Positions 15,805 through 22,755 of a stretch of DNA of 27,989 nt are shown here, one piece after another. The stretch's first letter is position 1. The number at the start of each line of letters is the position of its first letter. The stretch is from assembly GCA_031397915.1 (NCBI GenBank), contig JANNMM010000037.1:1-27989 (forward strand). The letters run 5' to 3'. Position numbers and translations under genes: made by a program. Source of the stretch: JANYCG01 sp031397915. Lineage in GTDB: Bacteria > Pseudomonadota > Gammaproteobacteria > Burkholderiales > Burkholderiaceae_C. The notes beneath the pieces were generated by a model. It made no database searches. It was not told where the DNA came from and saw nothing but the letters and a program-made list of their open reading frames with translations.

Positions 15805-15857
15805 TAATTAACATGGGTGTTAATTAATCTGAACTTTGTTAATATGGAGGTTAATTA
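15805..15857. promoter_or_regulatory. Tandem TTAA-type operator-like sites, 31-bp period
   Basis: The first site is an exact 9-4-9 palindrome, TAATTAACA (15805-15813) and TGTTAATTA (15818-15826). A 19-bp segment of it (15808-15826) recurs at 15839-15857 with 16 of 19 positions equal; the second site has a degraded left arm. The 31-bp offset is three helical turns, so two dimers would bind the same DNA face. It is 160-210 bp before the serine hydrolase start, and no regulator gene adjoins it. Confidence 0.5.
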
Positions 15858-15911
15858 CTTCTGGTTCAACAAATAGACATTCAGAAACTGGCCCTTCTGG
15901 CCCGTATTCGG

Positions 15912-16295
15912 TCACGCCCGCTGGATCAGCTCAATCTTGTACCCGTCCGGGTCCGTCACAAAGGCGATGACCGTGGTGCCGCCCTTGACCGGGCCGGCTT
16001 CGCGGGTCACGTTGCCGCCGGCCGTTTTGATGCGCTCACAGGCGGCGTATACGTCGGGCACCCCCAGGGCGATGTGGCCAAAGGCCGTGCCCATGTCGTA
16101 GGTTTCTGTGCCCCAGTTGAAGGTGAGTTCAATTTCGGCATGGTCCGGGTTTGTGCCGTAACCGACAAACGCCAGCGAGTATTTCTGTGACGGGTTCTCG
16201 CTGGTGCGGTTGAGCGTCATGCCCAGCACCTTGGTGTAGAAATCGATGGAGCGCTGCAGGTTGCCAACGCGAATCATGGTGTGCAAAAGGCGCAT
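15912..16295 (-). CDS. gloA: Lactoylglutathione lyase (glyoxalase I)
   Basis: GloA converts the methylglyoxal-glutathione hemithioacetal to S-D-lactoylglutathione in the cytoplasm. At 127 residues it is the short bacterial type. The four metal ligands fall exactly where E. coli GlxI has them: His5, Glu56, His74 and Glu122, which predicts the Ni/Co-dependent rather than zinc class. The family blocks HTMIRVGNLQRSIDFY, YSLAFVGYG, AFGHIALGV and DPDGYKIELI are all present. It follows the thioesterase gene after a 69-base gap on the same strand and may be read from the same MarR-controlled promoter. ATG at 16295. Confidence 0.96.
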   Translation of the reverse strand: MRLLHTMIRVGNLQRSIDFYTKVLGMTLNRTSENPSQKYSLAFVGYGTNPDHAEIELTFNWGTETYDMGTAFGHIALGVPDVYAACERIKTAGGNVTREAGPVKGGTTVIAFVTDPDGYKIELIQRA

Positions 16296-16364
16296 GGTGG
16301 TGTCTTGCCAATGAGGTGAAAACCTGCATTGTGCCCCTGCATGCCGCCCGGGCGCGAGGCTGCA

Positions 16365-16934
16365 TCAGAGGCGCTTGGGTATCTCAAACACCAGGCAGGT
16401 CGTGGTCGCATGGGCATAAAGGGTGCCATCCGGCCCCACCAGTCTGGCTTCGGCAGTGGCCAGTTGACGGCCACAGTGGATCACCTGGCCAATGGCGCGC
16501 ACCCGTTGCACTTTGGGCGTGATGGCCTTGACCAGATTCACGCCGAGCTCTGCGGTGGTGTAGGCGCGCCCGGCGGGCAACGCCGTGTGCACGGCACAGC
16601 CCAGCGCCGAATCCAGCAGTGTGGCGAACCAGCCGCCGTGCACGGTACCCAGCGGATTAAGGTGTTTTTGGCCGGGTGTCCCTTGAAACACGGCTCGGCC
16701 CAGCGCGACTTCAACCATCAGAAAATCGAGCGTCTCCGCGATTTGTGCAAACGGGATTTGCCCGTCCAGCAAGGCCTGCATCATCTGCAGACCGGTTTTG
16801 CCCGCAATCTGGTCGGGTTGCGCGACGCCCGGGCCGGGGCCTGCTTGCAGCCGTGTCAGGATACGGGCTTCTTCGGCGAGCCAGTCGTCCAGGGCGTTGG
16901 CGGGTGCACATGGCAGTGATGCAGCGGTTTCCAT
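16365..16934 (-). CDS. PaaI-type hotdog thioesterase
   Basis: This 189-residue protein carries a C-terminal hotdog domain with the PaaI signature NPLGTVHGGWFATLLDSA (93-110), including the His-Gly-Gly turn and Asp108. It should hydrolyse an acyl- or aryl-CoA thioester in the cytoplasm. An N-terminal extension of about 60 helical residues precedes the domain. ATG at 16934. The gene points away from the MarR gene, with a 108-bp shared promoter region whose central 31-bp palindrome holds promoter elements for both. Common control by that MarR protein is therefore likely. The actual substrate is unknown. Confidence 0.88.
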   Translation of the reverse strand: METAASLPCAPANALDDWLAEEARILTRLQAGPGPGVAQPDQIAGKTGLQMMQALLDGQIPFAQIAETLDFLMVEVALGRAVFQGTPGQKHLNPLGTVHGGWFATLLDSALGCAVHTALPAGRAYTTAELGVNLVKAITPKVQRVRAIGQVIHCGRQLATAEARLVGPDGTLYAHATTTCLVFEIPKRL

Positions 16935-16969
16935 TTTTTGCCAGTCCAGAAAAGGTTATTCAAAAAAAC

Positions 16970-17000
16970 AATTGTAGATGCAATAGTTGCAGCTACAATT
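16970..17000. promoter_or_regulatory. MarR operator with mirrored divergent promoters
   Basis: Two 14-base arms, AATTGTAGATGCAA (16970-16983) and TTGCAGCTACAATT (16987-17000), are reverse complements at 13 of 14 positions around TAG. On the plus strand TTGTAG (16972-16977), a 16-bp spacer and TACAAT (16994-16999) form a promoter toward marR. On the minus strand the same hexamers, TTGTAG (16998-16993) and TACAAT (16976-16971), point to the thioesterase. The operator therefore covers both promoters completely. Confidence 0.7.
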
Positions 17001-17042
17001 TATTGATGAAATGCCCGATTGGCCCTACCTGACAATGCAGCC

Positions 17043-17516
17043 ATGAATGCCCCAGCGTCCGACGCCGTGAAACCCCAGGGTTGCACCAATCTGCAATTGC
17101 GTCAGTTGATGCGTCGCGTGGCCCGGCACTACGACCATGAAGTCGGAAAATCAGGAATCAAGACGACGCAATATTCGCTCCTGTCTTTTGTAGCCAGGCT
17201 CGGGCCAATCCGTCCCGGTGATCTTGCCGCAGCGATGAAAGTGGACGCCTCAACACTCACGCGCAACCTCAAGCCTTTGGCCGCCGCTGGTTGGGTTGAA
17301 TTGTCTGCCGGTGCCGATGGCCGCAGCCGCTCCATCACAATCACGGGCAGCGGCCGCGCCAAACGCGCCGAGGCCCAGCGCCGCTGGAAGGTGGCGCAGG
17401 AGGGCATCAACCAGACGCTGGGCGTAGAGCGCGTTCTGGCCCTGCATGCGCTGATCAAAGAGTCGCTGGCACTTCTTTCCCCCCTGCAAGACCTGGCTGG
17501 ACATGACCATGACTGA
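17043..17516 (+). CDS. MarR-family transcriptional regulator
   Basis: This 157-residue protein has a winged helix-turn-helix. The blocks are LRQLMRRVARHYDHEVGKSGIKTTQYSLL (19-47), the HTH GDLAAAMKVDASTLTRNLKPLAAAGWVE (59-86) with recognition helix near 68-80, and the wing DGRSRSITIT (92-101). The start is the ATG at 17043; an upstream in-frame TTG at 17019 would extend it by 8 residues and lies close to the predicted transcription start. A Shine-Dalgarno is not obvious. It is the first gene of an apparent operon with an MFS transporter, overlapping it, then MATE and epoxide-hydrolase genes. It probably represses itself and the divergent thioesterase through the 31-bp palindrome, released by a phenolic or other small ligand (family knowledge). 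Confidence 0.92.
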   Translation: MNAPASDAVKPQGCTNLQLRQLMRRVARHYDHEVGKSGIKTTQYSLLSFVARLGPIRPGDLAAAMKVDASTLTRNLKPLAAAGWVELSAGADGRSRSITITGSGRAKRAEAQRRWKVAQEGINQTLGVERVLALHALIKESLALLSPLQDLAGHDHD

Positions 17517-18735
17517 CGCCTCAAAAAACAAGCAAATTGCAATCTGGCTGGTCTTGCTGGCAGCGGCCGGCACCTTCGGCCTGACCATGGGCACGCGCCA
17601 GACCATGGGCCTGTTTTTGAGTTCGCTCAACACCTCAACGGGACTGGGCCTGGCCAGCATCAGCCTGGCGTTTGCCTTTGGCCAGGTCTTCTGGGGCCTT
17701 ACACAACCTTTCGCCGGCGCCATTGCCGACAAGTCCGGCGTGGGCCGCATCCTGCTGGTGGGCATCGTGATGGTGGCGATCGGCACCTTCATCACGCCCT
17801 ACATGACGAGCACGGCAGGGCTGATTTTCTCCATTGGTATCCTGGCCGCAGGCGGTGCGGGCATCGCCGGCCCAGCGGTGTTGATGGCCGCCTGCACGCG
17901 ATTGATTCCATTGCAGAAACACGGCATGGCCCTGGGCATTGTCAATGCCGGCGGCTCCATGGGCCAGTTCCTGCTGGCACCCATCGCGGGCCTGCTGCTC
18001 CTGAACTTTGGCTGGGCCAACGCCATGCAAATGCTGGCCCTGTTTGTCGTGCTGGCCTTGCCAGCTGCGTGGCTGCTCAAGGGCAACGCGCAGACGGCGG
18101 GGCACCCGGCAGCCGCCAAAGCGCCCCCTTTGAGCGCACGCAAGGCGATTGCCAAGGCGCTGAACACGCCGAGTTATTTGCTGCTGGCGGGCGGTTTTTT
18201 TGTCTGCGGATTTCACGTCGCATTTTTGGGCACGCACCTGCCGGGTGTGGTTGCCGCCTGCGGCTTGCCCACCCAGTGGGGCGCCTGGTCGCTGGCGGTT
18301 CTCGGCCTGTTCAACGTCATTGGCAGCGTGACCATGGGTTGGGCCACCAGCCGCTGGCGCATGAAGTCGCTGCTCTCGCTGGTGTATGCCGCGCGCGCAG
18401 TGGGTGTGATCTTGTTCTTGCTGGCACCCAAAACCGGCCCGGTGATGCTGATGTTTGCCGCCTTTATGGGCCTCACCTTCCTGAGCACTGTGCCGCCCAC
18501 CGCTGGCCTGGTGAGCAAGTTCTTTGGCACGGCCAATCTCGCCACCCTGTTTGGCCTGGTCATGCTGGTGCACCAGGTGGGCGGCTTTTTCGGCGCCTAC
18601 ATTGGCGGAAAGGTGTTTGAAGCCACCGGCAGTTTTGACTGGGTCTGGTACATCGACGTGGTGCTGGCCATTGGCGCCGCGCTGATCCACTTGCCGATCA
18701 AGGAAGCCGCCGTGTTGCGGCCTGCAGCCGCCTGA
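17503..18735 (+). CDS. MFS transporter
   Basis: This 410-residue protein has about twelve transmembrane segments in two halves joined by a hydrophilic loop near residues 190-215. The loop after TM2 reads FAGAIADKSGVGR, the MFS G-x-x-x-D-R-x-G-R-type motif. It resembles monocarboxylate-porter-like MFS proteins, but the substrate cannot be fixed. It overlaps the end of marR by 14 bases (ATG 17503) or 8 bases (ATG 17509, the second Met), so it is translationally coupled to the regulator. Export or uptake of the MarR ligand is the simplest reading of the context. Confidence 0.9.
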   Translation: MTMTDASKNKQIAIWLVLLAAAGTFGLTMGTRQTMGLFLSSLNTSTGLGLASISLAFAFGQVFWGLTQPFAGAIADKSGVGRILLVGIVMVAIGTFITPYMTSTAGLIFSIGILAAGGAGIAGPAVLMAACTRLIPLQKHGMALGIVNAGGSMGQFLLAPIAGLLLLNFGWANAMQMLALFVVLALPAAWLLKGNAQTAGHPAAAKAPPLSARKAIAKALNTPSYLLLAGGFFVCGFHVAFLGTHLPGVVAACGLPTQWGAWSLAVLGLFNVIGSVTMGWATSRWRMKSLLSLVYAARAVGVILFLLAPKTGPVMLMFAAFMGLTFLSTVPPTAGLVSKFFGTANLATLFGLVMLVHQVGGFFGAYIGGKVFEATGSFDWVWYIDVVLAIGAALIHLPIKEAAVLRPAAA

Positions 18736-18749
18736 GCGCAAGTGCGTTG

Positions 18750-20129
18750 ATGGACCCACGCACCCGTCTGCTGCTCGAAGCGCCCATCGCGCGCACGCTC
18801 TTGCGCCTGGGTGCGCCCAACGTGCTGGTGATGCTTTCGCAAGCGGCCGTAGGCCTGATCGAAACCTATTTCGTCGGCCAGCTCGGCACGCCGCAACTGG
18901 CCGGCATGGCCCTGGTGTTCCCGCTCATCATGTTCATGCAGATGACCTCCAACGGCGCCATGGGCGGCGGCATCGCCTCGGCCATTGCGCGCGCGCTGGG
19001 CGGCGGGCGGCGTGATGACGCACACGCGCTGGTCTTGCACGCGGTGCTCATCGCGCTGGCGTTTGGCGTCCTGTTCACGCTGGTGATGCTGCTGGGCGGG
19101 CGCGCCATCTATTCACTCATGGGCGGGCAGGGCGAGGCACTTGAAGCGGCGCTGTTGTATTCCAACTGGGTCTTCGCTGGCGCTGCATTGATCTGGTTTT
19201 TCAACGCCTTGTCAGCGCTGATCCGCGGCACCGGCAACATGATGATGCAGGCGCTGGTGATGGTGGGAGGCGCGGTGGTGATGATCCCTTTGTCTGCGCT
19301 TTTGATCTTCGGCTGGGGGCCTGTGCCGGGGTTTGGCATCGTCGGCGGCGCCTTGGCGCTGTTGGCGTATTACGCGCTGGGCAGCCTCGTTTTTGTGGTC
19401 TATCTCAAATCCAGGGGCAGTTTGTTGCGGCTGAACTGGACCGGCATTGCGCTGCGCAAGCCGCTGTTCTGGGACATCCTGCGCGTGGGCCTGGTCGGCA
19501 TTTTTTCCACCGCCGCGACCAACATTGCCATTGGTTTTGCCACAGCAATGGTCGGGCGGTTTGGCACCGCGGCGATTGCCGGTTATGGCACCGCCTCGCG
19601 GCTCGAATATTTGCTGGTGCCGTTGGTGTTTGGGTTTGGCGCGCCGCTGGTGGCCATGGTCGGCACCTGTATCGGGGCGGGCCAACGCGAACGCGCGCTC
19701 AAGGCGACCTGGATCGGCGCCGCGATGTCGTTTGCCATGGCCGAGTGTGTAGGCCTGTGGGCGGCGCTGTTTCCGCACACATGGCTGCGCCTGTTTGACA
19801 CCGATCAGGCCATGCTGGAGGCCGGCGCGCACTATTTGCGCATCGTCGGGCCCACCTACGGGTTTTTCGGCCTGGGCATCGTTCTGTATTTCGCGTCTCA
19901 AGGCGCAGGCAAACTGTTGTGGCCGGTGATCGGCAACATCGTACGCCTGGGCATCGCGCTTGTGGGCGGCTGGCTGGCGATCCAGTACTGGAATTCACTC
20001 ACCGGCGTGTTTGTCGCACAGGCGTTGGCGCTGGTGATTTACGGCAGCCTCAATGCCTGGGCGATCCGCGCTGGTGCGTGGTTTGGCCCGGTCCGATGGG
20101 GCCGCGCTTCGACGACACTCGCAAAATGA
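18750..20129 (+). CDS. MATE-family multidrug efflux protein
   Basis: This 459-residue membrane protein has the twelve-segment MATE layout. Family marks are the first segment LGAPNVLVMLSQAAVGLIETYFVGQLG (about 19-45), the RGTGN motif after TM6, the internal repeat beginning ILRVGLVGIFSTAATN and the second-half block AGYGTASRLEYLLVPLVFGFGAPLVAMVG. It would export cationic or aromatic compounds using Na+ or H+. ATG at 18750 (a TTG immediately before is ignored) starts 14 bases after the MFS stop. Its TGA overlaps the ATG of the hydrolase gene as ATGA (20126-20129). Confidence 0.93.
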   Translation: MDPRTRLLLEAPIARTLLRLGAPNVLVMLSQAAVGLIETYFVGQLGTPQLAGMALVFPLIMFMQMTSNGAMGGGIASAIARALGGGRRDDAHALVLHAVLIALAFGVLFTLVMLLGGRAIYSLMGGQGEALEAALLYSNWVFAGAALIWFFNALSALIRGTGNMMMQALVMVGGAVVMIPLSALLIFGWGPVPGFGIVGGALALLAYYALGSLVFVVYLKSRGSLLRLNWTGIALRKPLFWDILRVGLVGIFSTAATNIAIGFATAMVGRFGTAAIAGYGTASRLEYLLVPLVFGFGAPLVAMVGTCIGAGQRERALKATWIGAAMSFAMAECVGLWAALFPHTWLRLFDTDQAMLEAGAHYLRIVGPTYGFFGLGIVLYFASQGAGKLLWPVIGNIVRLGIALVGGWLAIQYWNSLTGVFVAQALALVIYGSLNAWAIRAGAWFGPVRWGRASTTLAK

Positions 20130-21268
20130 ACACGCTTGAATTGCCCGGGCTCGCACCCGGCATTCACTCCCGGATGTTGCGCAACATCAATGGCATGGAC
20201 ATGCACGTGCTCGAAGCTGGCGAACAGCGCAGCGCGCGCGGGCTTATCTTGCTGCTGCATGGTTTTCCAGAGCTGGCCTACAGCTGGCGCAAAGTGATGC
20301 TGCCGCTGGCCGAAGCCGGGTTCCATGTGGTGGCGCCCGACCAACGCGGGTATGGCCAGACCACGGGTTGGGATAACCGCTTCGACAGCAACCTCGCAGC
20401 CTCCAAACCGTTGAATTTGGTGCAGGATGTGCTCACCCTGGTGGCCGCTTTGGGCTGGCACGATGTATCTGCCGTGGTCGGCCATGACTTTGGCTCTTCC
20501 GTGGCGGCCTGGTGCGCCTTGGTTCGGCCTGATGTGTTTCGCCAGGTGGTGATGATGAGCGCACCCTTTGCCGGGCCGCCTGCCATCACACACAGCCAAA
20601 TTGACAATCAAAAACCCAAGCCGTGGGGCCCGCAATTGCACGCCGCGTTAGCGCAGTTGCCGCGACCGCGCAAACATTACCAGTGGTACTACGCGACCCC
20701 CGAGGCCGACGCCAACATGCGCCACACCCCGCAAGGCATCCACGACTTCCTGCGCGCGTATTACCACCACAAGAGTGCCGACTGGGTGCAGAACAGGCCC
20801 TTCAAACTGGCCGGCGTGAGTGCCGCAGAACTCGCCAAAATGCCGACTTATTACCTGATGGATTTGCACGAAGGCATGGCCCAAACGGTGGCGCATGAAA
20901 TGCCGACGCCCCAACAGGTTGCGCATTGCCATTGGTTGACCGAAAAAGAACTGGCCGTATACAGCACTGCTTTTTCGCGAACCGGCTTTCAGGGCGCCCT
21001 GAACTGGTACCGCGCGTCGATTGACGAAACACTTTCTGCCGAACTGAAGGTTTTTTCCGGCCGCTGCATCGACGTGCCATCGATGTTCATCGCGGGGGCC
21101 AGTGATTGGGGCATTTACCAGAAGCCCGGCGCATTTGAAGCCATGCAAACCACGGCCTGCGCGCAGATGACCGCTTGCCACCTGGTGCCAGGTGCCGGCC
21201 ATTGGGTACAGCAGGAGCAGGGGCAGGCCGTTACGGAAGTGCTGCTGGCATTTTTACGACCGGTTTAA
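20126..21268 (+). CDS. Epoxide-hydrolase-like alpha/beta-hydrolase
   Basis: This 380-residue cytoplasmic hydrolase shows the epoxide hydrolase pattern: oxyanion motif HGFPELAYSWR (45-55), PDQRGYGQT (71-79), nucleophile Asp121 in VGHDFGSS, charge-relay Asp327 in GASDWG and His359 in GAGHWVQQEQ. A lid tyrosine is present in ALNWYR (Tyr295). An Asp nucleophile argues for epoxide or haloalkane substrates rather than esters. The start at ATG 20126 overlaps the MATE stop as ATGA; longer readings run inside the MATE gene. As the last gene of the marR-MFS-MATE unit it points to detoxification of an electrophilic compound. Confidence 0.9.
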   Translation: MNTLELPGLAPGIHSRMLRNINGMDMHVLEAGEQRSARGLILLLHGFPELAYSWRKVMLPLAEAGFHVVAPDQRGYGQTTGWDNRFDSNLAASKPLNLVQDVLTLVAALGWHDVSAVVGHDFGSSVAAWCALVRPDVFRQVVMMSAPFAGPPAITHSQIDNQKPKPWGPQLHAALAQLPRPRKHYQWYYATPEADANMRHTPQGIHDFLRAYYHHKSADWVQNRPFKLAGVSAAELAKMPTYYLMDLHEGMAQTVAHEMPTPQQVAHCHWLTEKELAVYSTAFSRTGFQGALNWYRASIDETLSAELKVFSGRCIDVPSMFIAGASDWGIYQKPGAFEAMQTTACAQMTACHLVPGAGHWVQQEQGQAVTEVLLAFLRPV

Positions 21269-21278
21269 CATGGAAACG

Positions 21279-21345
21279 CTATAATATAAATAGCAAACTA
21301 TAGCCATTTCACGTGACTTAACGCCCGATTTTCTTCAAAAAATTG
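21279..21345. repeat. Dispersed intergenic repeat, copy B
   Basis: Between the convergent hydrolase and GST genes, this stretch repeats the blocks of 15723-15804: CTAT-N7-ATAGCAA, GCCAT-n-TC-n-CGTGACTT, then after 17 bases AAAAAA and TTGAC-n-CAAA. It includes TCACGTGA (21309-21316). It is AT-rich against its neighbours and has no open frame or terminator-like T-tract after a strong stem. Confidence 0.55.
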
Positions 21346-21363
21346 ACGCAAAGACCTCCAACA

Positions 21364-21378
21364 TACCCAAATTGGGTA
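21364..21378. repeat. Perfect 15-bp palindrome between convergent genes
   Basis: TACCCAA, one central A and TTGGGTA form an exact inverted repeat in the 147-bp gap between the epoxide hydrolase and GST stops. No T-run follows on either strand, so an intrinsic terminator is not supported. Being downstream of both genes, an operator role is also not obvious. Confidence 0.4.
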
Positions 21379-21415
21379 CGAATGGCGGCCCTAAGCTGCA
21401 TGGCAATGCGGCGGT

Positions 21416-22120
21416 TCAATCCCGCTTCGGAATGACCAGGCCGCGTTGCACCGCAGGGCGCGCCACAAACGCGTCCAGCGCGCGCTTCACGTGCGGGTAG
21501 TTGTCGAACCCCACCAAATCCCCCGCACCGTAAAAGCCGATGAGGTTGCGGATCCACGGAAACGAGGCGATGTCGGCGATGGAGTAGGTGTTGCCCATGA
21601 TCCACTTTCGCGTGGCCAGGCGCTGGTTCAATACGCCCAGCAGGCGTTTGCTTTCGGCCACGTAGCGGTCGCGCGGGCGTTTGTCTTCAAAGTCCTTGCC
21701 GGCGAATTTGTGGAAGAAGCCGAGCTGGCCAAACATCGGGCCGATGCCGCCCATCTGGAACATCACCCACTGCAGGCATTCGTATTTGCCGGCCTCGTCT
21801 TTGGGCATCAATTTGCCGGATTTGGCAGCCAGGTAAAGCAGGATTGCGCCGGATTCAAACAGCGGCAGCGGTTTTCCGCCCGGGCCGTTGGGGTCAAGGA
21901 TGGCGGGAATCTTGTTGTTGGCACTCAAGGAAATGAACTCGGGCGACATCTGGTCGTTCTTATCGAAGCTCACGAGGTGTGGCTCGTAGGGCAGGCCGGT
22001 TTCTTCCAGCATGATCGATATCTTTACGCCATTGGGCGTGGGCAGCGAATACAGCTGGATGCGCCCGGGGTGTTGCGCGGGCCATTTTTGGGTGATCGGG
22101 AAGGCGGAGATTTTGCTCAT
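21416..22120 (-). CDS. Glutathione S-transferase, nu-class-like (YfcG/YghU type)
   Basis: This 234-residue protein has an N-terminal thioredoxin-fold domain with LYSLPTPNGVKISIMLEE (23-40), whose Thr-Pro-Asn is the glutathione-contacting motif of YfcG/YghU/Ure2p-like enzymes, NNKIPAI (68-74) with the cis-Pro, and the ES pair (89-90) that binds the glutathione gamma-Glu. The C-terminal half is helical (SIADIASFPWIRN). Such proteins often show disulphide-bond reductase activity. Start ATG 22120 overlaps the KDPGal aldolase stop as ATGA (22120-22117), so it is the last member of a sugar-acid operon, an unexpected place. A longer reading to 22237 lies inside the aldolase gene. Confidence 0.92.
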   Translation of the reverse strand: MSKISAFPITQKWPAQHPGRIQLYSLPTPNGVKISIMLEETGLPYEPHLVSFDKNDQMSPEFISLSANNKIPAILDPNGPGGKPLPLFESGAILLYLAAKSGKLMPKDEAGKYECLQWVMFQMGGIGPMFGQLGFFHKFAGKDFEDKRPRDRYVAESKRLLGVLNQRLATRKWIMGNTYSIADIASFPWIRNLIGFYGAGDLVGFDNYPHVKRALDAFVARPAVQRGLVIPKRD

Positions 22121-22746
22121 GCGGTGTCCTGGGTTGAAATGAAAAGGGCGGCGTCGCGCGCCACGTCCTGGGGTGATTTGCCGGGTTTGTACAGGCTGGA
22201 GCCAATGCCGAAGCCGGCTGCGCCCGCCGCGCGCCACGGGCCCCGGTTGCTGGCGCTGATGCCGCCCACCGGCAGGATGCGGGTGCCTTCAGGCAACACC
22301 GCCAGCATCGCTTTCACAACTGCGGGTGAGGCCAGTTCAGCGGGAAAGAGTTTGAGCGCATGGGCACCCGCTGCCAGGGCCGCAAAGGCCTCCGAAGGGG
22401 TCATGATGCCGGGCAGGCTGACCATGCCCAGGCGCACGCTTTCGCGCACCACGTCAGCATTGAAGTTCGGGGAAATCACCATCTGGCCACCGGCCGCGTG
22501 CACCTCGCGCACCTGCCGGGCTGTGAGCACCGTGCCCGCGCCGACGACCGCGTCCGGAAAATGGCTGGTCAACAAGGCGATGCTTTGTATCGGGTCGGGC
22601 GAGTTCAGCGGCACTTCCAGGAGGCGAAAACCCGCGTCCAGCAGCGACTGCCCGACCGGCAGGGCCTCTTCGGGCCGAAGGCCACGCAAGATAGCGACCA
22701 GCGGCAGCCGTGCAAAAGCGGCGTTGAATTTTTCGAGGGAATCCAT
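22117..22746 (-). CDS. dgoA: 2-dehydro-3-deoxy-6-phosphogalactonate aldolase
   Basis: DgoA cleaves 2-keto-3-deoxy-6-phosphogalactonate to pyruvate and glyceraldehyde-3-phosphate. The 209-residue class I aldolase has AILRGLRPEEA with Arg21, LEVPLNSP with Glu44 and HALKLFPAE with Schiff-base Lys132, the three catalytic-site residues of the family. ILRG and EVPLNSP separate DgoA from Eda, whose copy in this window has EVTLRT. ATG 22746 lies 9 bases after the kinase stop. It is embedded in dehydratase-kdgK-dgoK-dgoA-gst, all on the minus strand. It could also act on KDPG. Confidence 0.94.
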   Translation of the reverse strand: MDSLEKFNAAFARLPLVAILRGLRPEEALPVGQSLLDAGFRLLEVPLNSPDPIQSIALLTSHFPDAVVGAGTVLTARQVREVHAAGGQMVISPNFNADVVRESVRLGMVSLPGIMTPSEAFAALAAGAHALKLFPAELASPAVVKAMLAVLPEGTRILPVGGISASNRGPWRAAGAAGFGIGSSLYKPGKSPQDVARDAALFISTQDTA

Positions 22747-22755
22747 GGCCAGACG

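Noticed and set aside
21364..21378. TACCCAA-A-TTGGGTA palindrome considered as an intrinsic terminator for the convergent genes
   Set aside because: Stem is short and AT-containing, with no following T-run in either direction; listed only as a palindrome.
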